A stretch of DNA of 64,000 nt, from positions 3,256,501-3,320,500 of the forward strand of contig NZ_CP041767.1 of assembly GCF_022026395.1 (NCBI RefSeq), given 5' to 3'. Source of the stretch: Brevibacillus brevis. GTDB lineage: Bacteria; Bacillota; Bacilli; Brevibacillales; Brevibacillaceae. The notes below the pieces were generated by a model. That model worked only from the letters and a program-made list of their open reading frames with translations. It was not told the origin of the DNA and searched no databases. Position 1 is the stretch's first letter, and the number at the start of each line of letters is the position of its first letter. Shown here in pieces: positions 41,983 through 50,771 of this stretch. Made by a program: the position numbers and the translations under genes.

Positions 41983-42633
41983 TCATTGTGTCGGAATCGG
42001 GAAAATGGCGCCAAGAATCATGGCTCCGATAATCGCACCTCCTGCAATCGGTTTGTTGTAATAGTAGAAAATCGCTGCTCCTGCTGTTGCGCCGAGTCCA
42101 ACTGGAATCGAAGCCATAATCGCAGAAATGATGATCAATGGGCCTAAGTAACGCCCAGCAGCGTTTCCGGCTCCCATCATGACATCGGCACCAAAGGTGG
42201 AGTTCGATGCGTTGATCGTATACTTCCGAATCAAAATAATGACGGTACCAATGATGAAGCCCAAGAGCGCACCTGTCGCCAGCGCCAAAGGAAAGGAAGT
42301 CAACGGAGCTGTGAATCCCGCTCCCAACATCAACGCTGGGACGCCAATCCCGATACCTGTTTGCAACGAACCGCCAATATCGAGAATCCCAACCAGCGGC
42401 CCCTCCAAAACACGAGCAAACAAAAAGCTCGCACCAAACGCAGCAGCTGCACCATAGCCGCCACCCTTGATCCCCGCCTCGAGCATCGCAACGATGGCGA
42501 TATCGTTAAAAGCACCGACATGATACACATAGTAAAGATGAGTACCCGCAAAGATTCCCGCAGACAAGCACGCCACAAAAAGCGGAAATGCCCATTCTGA
42601 ATACCAAAACCCTTTTGCTTGCAATTCACCCAT
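41983..42633 (-). CDS. DUF4310 membrane protein
   Basis: 216 residues, about six helices rich in Gly and Ala: FPLFVACLSAGIFAGTHLYYVYHVGAFNDIAIVAMLEAGIKGGGYGAAAAFGASFLFARVLEGPLVGILDIGGSLQTGIGIGVPALMLGAG. Pattern fits DUF4310, always found beside DUF4311, DUF4312 and SFCGS. Conserved polar groups in membrane helices (EAGIKGGG, DIGGSLQTG) suggest a transport path. Its ATG overlaps the DUF4311 stop by one base (TAATG), implying translational coupling and an obligate pair. Confidence 0.85.
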   Translation of the reverse strand: MGELQAKGFWYSEWAFPLFVACLSAGIFAGTHLYYVYHVGAFNDIAIVAMLEAGIKGGGYGAAAAFGASFLFARVLEGPLVGILDIGGSLQTGIGIGVPALMLGAGFTAPLTSFPLALATGALLGFIIGTVIILIRKYTINASNSTFGADVMMGAGNAAGRYLGPLIIISAIMASIPVGLGATAGAAIFYYYNKPIAGGAIIGAMILGAIFPIPTQ

Positions 42634-43421
42634 TACTTTTTCACCACCGATCCAAATGTTTCGTGAAGCTCTATCAACCACTGTGGAATTTCCACGTACA
42701 TACTCTTCAAGAGCGCGACATCAAAACCGCGGAAGAAGCCACTGAATACAAACAAGAGAATGACTGCAATAAACATGGATTTGGTAATTTTGTTCCAACC
42801 ACTGTCGTCCAGGCCTTTCCCGATCAAAATACCCAAGACGATTCCAGGCACCGCATTTCCCATGACCAAGTGAGACAAACCACCCAAGACCGTTCCCCAA
42901 ATCCCTGTCCGTTTGCCTGCATCCATCGCCGCCATCCAGAACACAATCGGCATGATCGGGTTGATCAACCAGTTCGCAGCCGGGACCAGTACCTTCGTCG
43001 CTACGAGCTGCATCGATTCGGGAATCGCCGTTGCAGTGGAATTCAACACAGTGACCACGACGACACCAACTGCTGCTCCGGCAATCGCCATTTGCTTCGG
43101 ATTGTGCAACGTCTCCGCGACATTCTTGTTGCGCCAGAGCAACACGGCCGCCGCCCAGTTCGGGATAACGCGATGATCCACATCTTGCGTCAACGCACCC
43201 GCACCAACAACAGACGCCCACGAGTTAAACAAAAAGCCAAGACCAAATGAAAAGTGGGAAATGGGATCGCCCGCACACGCGTTCAGCTCTCCAAAAGTCC
43301 GGAATGCTCCCATCCCCTGTACATTGGGTGCATGGAACATCCTCGCTGCCCCCGCACCAACACCGAAGCCGACCAATGCCCCGATGACAATCGACTTCAA
43401 CACAATCATCAACGTAACCAC
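42633..43421 (-). CDS. DUF4311 membrane protein
   Basis: 262 residues, about seven helices. VIGALVGFGVGAGAARMFHAPNVQGMGAFRTFGELNACAGDPISHFSFGLGFLFNSWASVVGAGALTQDVDHRVIPNWAAAVLLW has conserved Cys, Asp and His at membrane borders, then VAAT-like CNPKQMAIAG, AGKRTGIWGTVLGGLSHLVMGNAVPGIVLGILIGKG. It is the partner of DUF4310. GTG start assumed; an ATG 12 bases later lacks a ribosome site. Function unassigned; a channel or carrier is inferred. Confidence 0.83.
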   Translation of the reverse strand: MVTLMIVLKSIVIGALVGFGVGAGAARMFHAPNVQGMGAFRTFGELNACAGDPISHFSFGLGFLFNSWASVVGAGALTQDVDHRVIPNWAAAVLLWRNKNVAETLHNPKQMAIAGAAVGVVVVTVLNSTATAIPESMQLVATKVLVPAANWLINPIMPIVFWMAAMDAGKRTGIWGTVLGGLSHLVMGNAVPGIVLGILIGKGLDDSGWNKITKSMFIAVILLFVFSGFFRGFDVALLKSMYVEIPQWLIELHETFGSVVKK

Positions 43422-43443
43422 TGAACCTACCCCCTGTCTCTTT

Positions 43444-43782
43444 CTATCGCTGACGAACCAACTGCCCTATACCCGCATTCTGCTCGGTCTGCTGCTGAAA
43501 CGTTATATTTTCTACATGGATTAGACCCAGCCTCACTTGAATCTCTGCGGTGATGTCATACCGCGTCCGTTTGCGAGGGAAGAACAATCCCAAAAATCGC
43601 TCATGCTTGACTGTTTCTGTCGCCGACACAATGGAAACCCCTACAGGTTCGATTCGCACGACCAAATCACTCGTCTGTCTCGCCACAACGTGCTTGATTT
43701 GGGAAAAAATCTTGTTGAAGGCTCCTTCTTTCGTATCGCCACTCCCGGATAATCGCAAGGTCTGCGTCGTCTCCGTGTACAT
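43444..43782 (-). CDS. DUF4312 soluble protein
   Basis: 112 residues: TQTLRLSGSGDTKEGAFNKIFSQIKHVVARQTSDLVVRIEPVGVSIVSATETVKHERFLGLFFPRKRTRYDITAEIQVRLGLI. An alpha/beta cytosolic protein. It always travels with SFCGS, DUF4311 and DUF4310; it could be a soluble component of that carrier. It starts 3 bases after the SFCGS gene, so translation is likely coupled. Confidence 0.85.
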   Translation of the reverse strand: MYTETTQTLRLSGSGDTKEGAFNKIFSQIKHVVARQTSDLVVRIEPVGVSIVSATETVKHERFLGLFFPRKRTRYDITAEIQVRLGLIHVENITFQQQTEQNAGIGQLVRQR

Positions 43783-43785
43783 AGA

Positions 43786-44148
43786 TTACTTCCCTCCCAG
43801 CTTGATGTATTCTTCCACCATGCGCCTGCCCAGCTCTTCTGTATCCATGAAGCCAAAGCCAATCACTTTTTTTCCGCTACGCAAGGCAGTAATACCAGCA
43901 TCTACGGAGCGCAAGCCGTACTCGACCGGAAAACCATACTTGGTCTTGGCAGTGAGTGCCCCAGCCCCACCACTTCCGCAAAAGGACAGCCCGAGATCTG
44001 CACTCTCACTGACCATGACATCTCCTACCTTCATATCCGCGCCAACACCTGGAATGACGATCGCGGTCCCGCCAGCAGCTTCGATTCCTTTTGCAATGTT
44101 CTGTCCTTTTCCGAGACGATCACCAATCACGATTTTTACCTTAGACAT
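43786..44148 (-). CDS. Glycine-rich SFCGS-family protein
   Basis: 120 residues. KVKIVIGDRLGKGQNIAKGIEAAGGTAIVIPGVGADMKVGDVMVSESADLGLSFCGSGGAGALTAKTKYGFPVEYGLRSVDAGITAL contains the name-giving SFCGSGGAG. The single Cys followed by a Gly-rich loop recalls the phosphocysteine loop of PTS EIIB domains, but this is only a shape likeness. ATG with GGGAGG eight bases upstream. It is cytosolic. Confidence 0.87.
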   Translation of the reverse strand: MSKVKIVIGDRLGKGQNIAKGIEAAGGTAIVIPGVGADMKVGDVMVSESADLGLSFCGSGGAGALTAKTKYGFPVEYGLRSVDAGITALRSGKKVIGFGFMDTEELGRRMVEEYIKLGGK

Positions 44149-44180
44149 ATCCAAAACCTCCCTATATTCACAGCAATGTT

Positions 44181-44552
44181 TTACGATGGCCCCATCTGCA
44201 TGGCACGGATGGCTTCAAAATGAACTGCTAACAGAAACGCTTCTGTGTCATCTGCCTGCCACGCACTCTTCTCTTCCAAAAGAACTTTGTGCGAGAGCGT
44301 AACCATATCGGGATGAATTTCGGCGAATAACTCCGCTTCAATCACGGGCAGCCTTTCACCGTTGGTCATCCGTCGTACAAATGCCAGTACATGAGCTCCG
44401 ATGGCTAGCCAGCGATCTCTCGGTATTTGAATCTCCATGAGGCGGAACTCCTCCTCAATTTTTTGGAGAATTTGTTTTGTTTCTGAAATTTCAGATAAAT
44501 ATTCTGATTTTGTCTCAATCAGTTCCTTGAGAATGTCATCAATCATTTGCAT
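44181..44552 (-). CDS. Stand-alone PRD-domain protein
   Basis: 123 residues. After a coiled segment (LKELIETKSEYLSEISETKQILQKIEEEF), WLAIGAHVLAFVRRMTNGERLPVIEAELFAEIHPDMVTLSHKVL looks like one PTS regulation domain, with H in AHVLAFVRR as the possible phosphate acceptor. It has no DNA-binding part. It overlaps the amidohydrolase gene by 10 bases. A role as a phosphorylation-responsive regulator of the locus is inferred. Confidence 0.72.
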   Translation of the reverse strand: MQMIDDILKELIETKSEYLSEISETKQILQKIEEEFRLMEIQIPRDRWLAIGAHVLAFVRRMTNGERLPVIEAELFAEIHPDMVTLSHKVLLEEKSAWQADDTEAFLLAVHFEAIRAMQMGPS

Positions 44553-45688
44553 GTCAGTACCCTTCCCGAAGTAATCCCTTGATAAGCCACTACTCTTTCC
44601 ATTGTCTCCACCGTTTCTTGTTCACTGTCGGTCAAAATTGTCGGCTCTTTTTTAATCTGCAAAATGGATACGTCCGCGCATGCCCCTACTTTCAACGTCC
44701 CGATCTCGTTTTCCAGCCCGAGAATTCGTGCGGGCGCAAGCGTACTCGCAGCAATCACATCGTCGAGCGAATAACCCATGGCGAGAAACTTCGTGAGGGT
44801 GTGCGTCAAGCTGTGCACAGGACCATCGATGTTGCGCCGGTGAACATCCGTGCTAATGACATGTGGCTTAATACCTTGGGCCTGCGCATGACGCAATGTT
44901 TGGAAGCTGAAGCTCGCTTCGCCGTGCCCGATGTCGAGTAAGACTCCCCGCTCCAACGCGTCTTGCGCCTCTGGTATCAACTCTCCTCGTTCGTCGAACA
45001 TCCCTCCTTTTTTTCCGTGAAACGCATGTGTCACTACGTCTCCCCGGTCTAAGAGAGGCAATATTTCCGTGAGTTTTGGCGGAGCGTTTCCGATGTGAAC
45101 CATCATAGGTACGCCCGCTCCCCTCGCTGCTTCCTTGGCTACGAGCAAGGGTTGTATCCCGTTTTGCTTGACGACAGAACCGCTCATGCGGGCTTTTACC
45201 CCTCGTAAAATCGGTTGTTTTCTTATGAGGGCTGCCGCTTCTCTCGGGGTTAACCGCGACATGTCTGCGAGTTCCCCGCCTCCTGTGCACAAGCCATCCC
45301 CTGAAATGTTCAGAAATGCCAGAACACGAGTAACAGAAGGATACACTGCTTCTTCAAGAAAAGCATCAAACGACCATAGTCCGACACTGCCAGCATCTAC
45401 TACGGTTGTCACTCCTTGCTCGATCCCGACCCGATCCGCGGCTACGCCCAAACTCGTCTTTGTCGGAAAAACATGAGCGTGCAAATCGATCAGACCAGGT
45501 GTCACCACATATCCCTCAGCATCGATTATCTCCTTGCTTTCCAGATTCATCCCTTGATCATCGGTTGTCTTCCCTTTCTCATACAACCCAACGATCCGCC
45601 CTTCCCGAATGGCAAGATCATAGTGCCCGTTCAGGTTCTGGGAAGGATCAACGACCCGTCCGTTGCGTATGAGTAGATCCACTTTCAC
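44543..45688 (-). CDS. Amidohydrolase/deacetylase family metallo-enzyme
   Basis: 381 residues from GTG. DLLIRNGRVVDPSQN, the metal-binding HxH in GLIDLHAHVF, GVTTVVDAGSVG, a Lys in RGVKARMSG as the likely carbamylated or bridging residue, MMVHIGNAPP and ISTDVHRRNIDGPVHSLTHTLTKFLAMGYSLDDVIAASTLAPARILGLENEIGTLKVGACADVSIL. It belongs to the amidohydrolase branch seen with DgaEF/DUF4310 loci. It probably removes an acetyl or other acyl group before the ammonia lyase acts. It overlaps the regulator gene by 41 bases. Confidence 0.87.
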   Translation of the reverse strand: MKVDLLIRNGRVVDPSQNLNGHYDLAIREGRIVGLYEKGKTTDDQGMNLESKEIIDAEGYVVTPGLIDLHAHVFPTKTSLGVAADRVGIEQGVTTVVDAGSVGLWSFDAFLEEAVYPSVTRVLAFLNISGDGLCTGGGELADMSRLTPREAAALIRKQPILRGVKARMSGSVVKQNGIQPLLVAKEAARGAGVPMMVHIGNAPPKLTEILPLLDRGDVVTHAFHGKKGGMFDERGELIPEAQDALERGVLLDIGHGEASFSFQTLRHAQAQGIKPHVISTDVHRRNIDGPVHSLTHTLTKFLAMGYSLDDVIAASTLAPARILGLENEIGTLKVGACADVSILQIKKEPTILTDSEQETVETMERVVAYQGITSGRVLTCK

Positions 45689-47618
45689 TCTCTACCGTCC
45701 CCTTTCCTGAAAAATAGCGCATAATGGCCGTCACTTCACTAGGTGGAACTTGGAGGTTTGCCTCAGCCATCAATCGGTTCAGCCTTTCACGCCATGCCTT
45801 CCATTCTATCGATTCCGCCTCTGCCGACGATTCCCACTCCTCCTGATAAGGTGAGCCAAAAGCCAGTCGATTTACCATCAATAGGAGGTGCAGCGTCAGT
45901 CCGCTTGCCATTTGTTCTGTTAGGTACTCCCGGAAAGCAGTCACGATTTTTTGACTGATTTCATACCCTTTGCAAATGACATCCTGGGACAGCCTCTCGA
46001 CCACCGGCAAATCTGACGGAATAAGATCAGCAGTCAGAGTAGGGAACCAAGCTTCCTTGCGAGCATTCACAGCCTGCTCTCGAATTCCTCCCTCCACTTG
46101 CAAGGCTTCCAGACAGTTCTGAATCTGGTTGATATCTTGGCGGGTTGGAAGAGGACTGACAATCACAACAGGCACCTCAGCTTTGATCGGAAGGACACTA
46201 ATGATGACATCCACGCGACGACTCGCCAAATACTTCTCTACCTCTGTGCTGGAACACAGGCCTACGACCCGAAGTGAACGCAATTCGCTTTCCAGGTACG
46301 TTTTCAAAAACCGTGAAGTCCCTCTGCCTGTTCCGCACACGACGAGCGCATCTGCCTTTTTCTGCTCCAGCCAGCGATCATAAGCTGCTTGAAAATGCAG
46401 AACAAAGTAAGCAATGTCGGCATCAAGCCAATACACCCCGCGATGCCAAAACACTTCTTCGCATGAGCGCTTGACTGCATCAAACATGCGTGCGTAGGAA
46501 CGGCGAATCTCCTCCGTCAGAGGATTCGCAAAAAGAACTCCCTGACGATAACGGTTCAAACTGTCATCCAGGTGAGCAAATAGCAGTCTGACCAGTTCCT
46601 GATCCTCGTACAACGGTGCCAGCATCCGGTTACTAACCGCTTCCGTCAGCTCTTTGGTGGCCTGGAAAACGTCCAAAACAATCCTCCCTGCTCGCGCCTC
46701 TCGTGGCACCTGTTCGGTCCCTAACAGAGGAAGGCACGCATACGCAATCTCGTGTTCGGGAATAACGACGTTCAATCGCTGACATAATGCTCGAACCTCG
46801 TGTGAAAACAGCTCGTACCCGATCCAATGCCTCGCTTCTCCCATCTCGGCATCATCTGCAGTGACCAATTGACCCCGCTGTACGCGATGGACGACAATGC
46901 ATAAGCGAATCAGCAAACTAATCAGCGCTCGGTCTGTCAGCGTCTCCGCAGCAGCATTCATCCATGCTTTGATGCTGTGAATAATCTCCCCTAATTCTGC
47001 CCGGCTGATCAGCCACTTCTCCAATAACGGACCCGTTCTCGCCTCTTGTCCATTTTCTAAAAACATCCCCTGTACCATCCGATACATGTCGTTTCCATCC
47101 AACAGATCGTGAATCAAGTTTTCGAGAGCATACCGCTTGTGCCGCTCACTCCCGTCCACACGTACACCGTACCTCTGCTTCGTGACGAGCTCAAGACGCC
47201 AGCCATCGAGCAGCTTTTCCGCGTCCTTAACATCGGCAACGACTGTATTGCGACTGACTCCCATGTGGTCGGCCAAATCGTTCATCCTCTGATACCCATC
47301 TGACAGCAGAAGAATGAACAAAAAATGCTTGACCCGATCCTTTTGCGGCAGAATGAGTGTCTTGCTGTCATCCCTTTGCAAATTTTCCTTCAAAGCATTT
47401 CGATGCTCTTGTTCTTCCGTGATCCACAGCCCTTTATTCGGTTGAGAATGGAGGATGACATTTCGTTCCTTTAGCCATTGCCTGACGTTCTCCAGATCGT
47501 ACTTGACGGTTCGCTCGCTAACTTGGAAATCGCGCGCTACATCCTTAATTTTCAGCGGATAATAGCTGTCGAGTATCACCTTCAGTAATGAATGGGAACG
47601 TGTGGTTAAAAAGACCAT
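45648..47618 (-). CDS. PRD/EIIB-containing transcriptional activator (MtlR/LicR-like)
   Basis: 656 residues. N-terminal helix-turn-helix (YPLKIKDVARDFQVSERTVKYDLENVRQWL), a second Mga-like helix-turn-helix (QRMNDLADHMGVSRNTVVADVKDAEKLL), PRDs around IRLCIVVHRVQRGQL and LFAHLDDSLNRYRQGVLFANPL, an EIIB-like domain with Cys in DALVVCGTGRGTSRFLKTYLES, and a C-terminal PRD-like part (LTLHLLLMVNRLAFGSP). PRD histidines and the EIIB Cys would take phosphate from PTS proteins. AAAGGAG upstream of the ATG. First gene of the locus it probably controls. No EIIA-like end is seen. Confidence 0.87.
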   Translation of the reverse strand: MVFLTTRSHSLLKVILDSYYPLKIKDVARDFQVSERTVKYDLENVRQWLKERNVILHSQPNKGLWITEEQEHRNALKENLQRDDSKTLILPQKDRVKHFLFILLLSDGYQRMNDLADHMGVSRNTVVADVKDAEKLLDGWRLELVTKQRYGVRVDGSERHKRYALENLIHDLLDGNDMYRMVQGMFLENGQEARTGPLLEKWLISRAELGEIIHSIKAWMNAAAETLTDRALISLLIRLCIVVHRVQRGQLVTADDAEMGEARHWIGYELFSHEVRALCQRLNVVIPEHEIAYACLPLLGTEQVPREARAGRIVLDVFQATKELTEAVSNRMLAPLYEDQELVRLLFAHLDDSLNRYRQGVLFANPLTEEIRRSYARMFDAVKRSCEEVFWHRGVYWLDADIAYFVLHFQAAYDRWLEQKKADALVVCGTGRGTSRFLKTYLESELRSLRVVGLCSSTEVEKYLASRRVDVIISVLPIKAEVPVVIVSPLPTRQDINQIQNCLEALQVEGGIREQAVNARKEAWFPTLTADLIPSDLPVVERLSQDVICKGYEISQKIVTAFREYLTEQMASGLTLHLLLMVNRLAFGSPYQEEWESSAEAESIEWKAWRERLNRLMAEANLQVPPSEVTAIMRYFSGKGTVESESGSTHTQRTGR

Positions 47619-47758
47619 TCCTTTCTCCTTTCCATAAAAAGCTGTGTCCTTGCTTGAGATTCATTATAGAAAACGCTTTCTCGGTGGTAAAGAACGATTC
47701 CTTTCCCCATCAATCGTGCAATTTTTGCAATTATCAGTTTGATTCGACAGCAATGAAA

Positions 47759-47792
47759 AAGATGACCCCGGTTAAAACTGGGGCCATCCTCT
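47759..47792 (-). terminator. Terminator after the secreted protein gene
   Basis: GATGGCCCC pairs with GGGGTCATC (one G-U), followed by TTTTTC on the minus strand. Confidence 0.75.
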
Positions 47793-47801
47793 CTGTATAA
47801 C

Positions 47802-48749
47802 CTATTTGACATAGATCGTCGTTTTTGCAGTTGCCTTTGTATCCGTTTCGATATTTTTCACTGCTGCCCCAAACTTATGTGTCTTTTTTTGCTCTGGCTT
47901 GAACTTTAGCAGTACTTTATGCGTTTTATTTTCATCATCATATTCTTCATTGATTTCGGTCACGTCAAACTTTATCACTCCGCTTCCACTTATCTCCTCA
48001 TCTTTTTCTTTATCATACATTTTCAAGAAAAAGAAAGGAGTATAGGTTCCCTCTTTACGTGGAGTAAAGTAGCCTGTTGTTACGTATACCCCTTTCTTGC
48101 GATCATGTGTGGTTCTTACTTTTTCTACCTTTTGAGTCGTATCTACTGAATTAAACGAGAAAAATAAAAACTTCGCGTCTTCTCGAATCATTCCCTTATA
48201 CGGAGTATGTACAGTGAATTTTATTTTTTCACCAACTTTAAGTTTTTGTTCAGGTGAAATAAAAAATTCTGAATCTACAGAAGGCACCGTTACCGGCATG
48301 TTGTCTACAAAGATCCTTTTATTCGCTCTTCCTACCCATATTTTATCTGTATCACTCATAATGATCTCAAACTCGATACCCAAACTTCCCACTCTGTCGC
48401 CGATAATATCCTCCGGTGTAAATGTCGCCTTTGACACATAGTTCTTTCCCTTTATTTTCGTGTCTGGCTCAATGGTTATCGTCTGCTCTTTATCCATTTT
48501 TGCCTTAACCACGATTTTCGCTTCGAATGATTTTCCCTCTTTTTTCGTAACGGCCTCCACCTGAATCTTCGTACCGGGAGCATACCTGTCTTTGTCTGGA
48601 CTTATATTTAGTTCAACCGGTATCGACTCTTCCATTTCTTCAGATGCCAAGGTGACTGTTGGTGACGATGTAACAAGCAAGGCTGATGCAACCATCCAGC
48701 TCATGAGGAAATAAATCCACGAAGACTGCTTTCGCTTCATGAAAAGCAT
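47802..48749 (-). CDS. Secreted protein of unknown function
   Basis: 315 residues from an ATG six bases after GGAGGGG. A signal peptide (MKRKQSSWIYFLMSWMVASA then LLVTSSPTVTLA-SEE) is followed by beta-rich repeats: IPVELNISPDKDRYAPGTKIQVEAVTKKEGKSFEAKIVVKA and FFISPEQKLKVGEKIKFTVHTPYKGMIREDAKFLFF. These look like two or three Ig-like sandwich domains. Lys-rich overall. No family is recognised. Confidence 0.75.
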   Translation of the reverse strand: MLFMKRKQSSWIYFLMSWMVASALLVTSSPTVTLASEEMEESIPVELNISPDKDRYAPGTKIQVEAVTKKEGKSFEAKIVVKAKMDKEQTITIEPDTKIKGKNYVSKATFTPEDIIGDRVGSLGIEFEIIMSDTDKIWVGRANKRIFVDNMPVTVPSVDSEFFISPEQKLKVGEKIKFTVHTPYKGMIREDAKFLFFSFNSVDTTQKVEKVRTTHDRKKGVYVTTGYFTPRKEGTYTPFFFLKMYDKEKDEEISGSGVIKFDVTEINEEYDDENKTHKVLLKFKPEQKKTHKFGAAVKNIETDTKATAKTTIYVK

Positions 48750-48808
48750 TCCGTACCCCTCCAACCATTTTTTGGTGAAAACCTCCATCCAAATAGTATC
48801 ATTACACA

Positions 48809-48839
48809 AAAAAGGTCCGCAACGAAAGGTTACGGACCT
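48809..48839 (-). terminator. Hairpin with T-run ahead of the secreted protein gene
   Basis: AGGTCCGTAAC pairs with GTTGCGGACCT around TTTC, then TTTTTT on the minus strand, 30 bp after the UbiD stop. It ends the UbiD gene. Confidence 0.85.
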
Positions 48840-48868
48840 CTACCAATACCTCTACTTGTAGGAGGTGC

Positions 48869-50698
48869 TTACAGAATTCCACCCAAGCTCGCACCTTTGA
48901 CAAACAGTCGTTCGATATTTTTCTCGACCGTTGGATCTGGTACCAATGGGGGTGCTTGATGTGGTTTGGTGCGGGCATCAATAATCAGATTATCGCAACC
49001 CCAATGCTTGTTCTCATAGTAGCTGTTCACACCGTACATGTCGTGGGATGGATTGCTTCGTGTGAAGGTTGCCCACAGGAAGTTTTGTAGCGACGCGCTC
49101 AGGAAGGTACTATCATCACAAAGGATGATCATCGGGCAAGACGGGATCGGCCCCCTCGCCTGAATCGCATCACACAGATTCTGTAATTGCTGCTGGGCGC
49201 TCGCGTAATCGGTAAATGCAGGACCCTGGATCGACACCACACCTGGCATAATCAGGCGGGCATTCTCAAACTCTCGCAAATCCTTCAGTTCATCCGGTAC
49301 CTCTTTGCACAGCTCTCGTTTTTGATCGCCGTAAGCTGCGAGGACAACCTTACTGCCACTGTTTAAGCCCGTTCCCGAATAATCCAGCGTATCAATAGTC
49401 GTGTTTGTATAAAAATGAACATCGCGATGCAAATCGATTCTCTCCAGAATATAGGTCATAAAATCAACTTCATCATGCGTCGTCAATGGTCGGTTTTCTT
49501 CGGCGGTAATGAATAAATACTTGGCTAAGCTCAATTGTCCCGTCCCTAAAATGCGGTTGGCAATGGTGAGCATCTCCGTCGGCTGTTTGACTTGCTGATA
49601 TGGCGTATACCGCTCGCTTCCGATGGCAAACAGCAGCGGATGTACACCGGCGGCATCTACTGCGTGGACTTCTTTAACACCCGGGATTTCTTGTTTGATC
49701 GCATCACCCGTTAACTCGTGAATCAACTGACCGAACGATGTATCCTCTTGTGGCGGACGGCCCACAACTGTGAATGGCCAAATGGCATTCGGCTTGGCAT
49801 ACACTTTCTTTACCTTCATCACAGGGAATGGATGGATCAGACTGTAATAGCCCAGATGGTCACCGAATGGTCCTTCTGGTTTCGTATCTCCAGGATAAAT
49901 ATCTCCTGTGATGACAAAATCCGCATCATTGCTTATGCAGTAACCATCGATATAGCTGTAGTGAAAACGACGCCCAGAGAGCAAACCTGCAAAAGTAATT
50001 TCGCTCAAGCCTTCTGGCAGCGGCATTACAGCCGACAAAGTATGTGCAGGTGGCCCGCCTACGAAACAGCTTACTTTCAGCGGCATCCCCATTTTGGTCG
50101 CTTTGGCTTGGTGGACTCCGATTCCACGATGGATTTGATAGTGCAAGCCAATTTCTTTGTTTACTTCATACTCATTACCAGTAAGCTGCACACGGTACAT
50201 ACCCAAATTGGAATTCATGATTCCCGGCTTGTCCGGATCCTCCGAATAGATTTGGGGCAGCGTCACAAAAGCTCCACCATCCATCGGCCAGCTTTGGATG
50301 AGTGGAAGGTCCGTTATGCTGATTTCCTGTGCAGTTACCGGCATGCTAGTGGATTTTTTTGCAGGCAATGCTTTCAGAGCAGCAAAGCCGTTCTCGATAT
50401 TTTTAAATGGCTGCTTTAGCGCTTTCATCGGATCATTGCGCATGGCGATGATATTTTCAGCGGCTTTCCAGGTGCTTCTGAAAATAAACTTGCTGCGCTC
50501 AATTGTACCAAATAGATTGGATACCGCGCGAAATTTTGAGCCTTTTACATTTTCAAACAACAAAGCTGGTCCGCCTGCTTCATACACCTTCAAATGAATG
50601 GCGGCCATTTCCAGATAGGGATCTACTTCTTCGCGAATACGGACCAAATGTCCGTGCCTTTCCAAGTCAAGGATGCACTCTTCTAAATTCTGATACAT
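48869..50698 (-). CDS. UbiD-family (prenylated-FMN) decarboxylase
   Basis: 609 residues, longer than the 490 of typical UbiD. LERHGHLVRIREEVDPYLEMAAIHLKVYEAGGPALLFENVKGSKFRAVSNLFGTIERSKFIF is the N-terminal domain; the prFMN-binding part includes NSNLGMYRVQLTGNEYEVNKEIGLHYQIHRGIGVHQAKATKMGMPLKVSCFVGGPPAH and the E/D triad region KPEGPFGDHLGYYS. The extra C-terminal 120 residues contain SCPMIILCDDSTFLSASLQNFLWATFTRSNPSHDMYG. It should decarboxylate an aromatic or unsaturated acid; no UbiX gene is adjacent. Substrate unknown. Confidence 0.87.
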   Translation of the reverse strand: MYQNLEECILDLERHGHLVRIREEVDPYLEMAAIHLKVYEAGGPALLFENVKGSKFRAVSNLFGTIERSKFIFRSTWKAAENIIAMRNDPMKALKQPFKNIENGFAALKALPAKKSTSMPVTAQEISITDLPLIQSWPMDGGAFVTLPQIYSEDPDKPGIMNSNLGMYRVQLTGNEYEVNKEIGLHYQIHRGIGVHQAKATKMGMPLKVSCFVGGPPAHTLSAVMPLPEGLSEITFAGLLSGRRFHYSYIDGYCISNDADFVITGDIYPGDTKPEGPFGDHLGYYSLIHPFPVMKVKKVYAKPNAIWPFTVVGRPPQEDTSFGQLIHELTGDAIKQEIPGVKEVHAVDAAGVHPLLFAIGSERYTPYQQVKQPTEMLTIANRILGTGQLSLAKYLFITAEENRPLTTHDEVDFMTYILERIDLHRDVHFYTNTTIDTLDYSGTGLNSGSKVVLAAYGDQKRELCKEVPDELKDLREFENARLIMPGVVSIQGPAFTDYASAQQQLQNLCDAIQARGPIPSCPMIILCDDSTFLSASLQNFLWATFTRSNPSHDMYGVNSYYENKHWGCDNLIIDARTKPHQAPPLVPDPTVEKNIERLFVKGASLGGIL

Positions 50699-50771
50699 AT
50701 CTATAGGGCTCCAATCACTAGATTCTAGATTTACCTGTAGATCAATACCTTCTCATCATACAGGAAAGATC

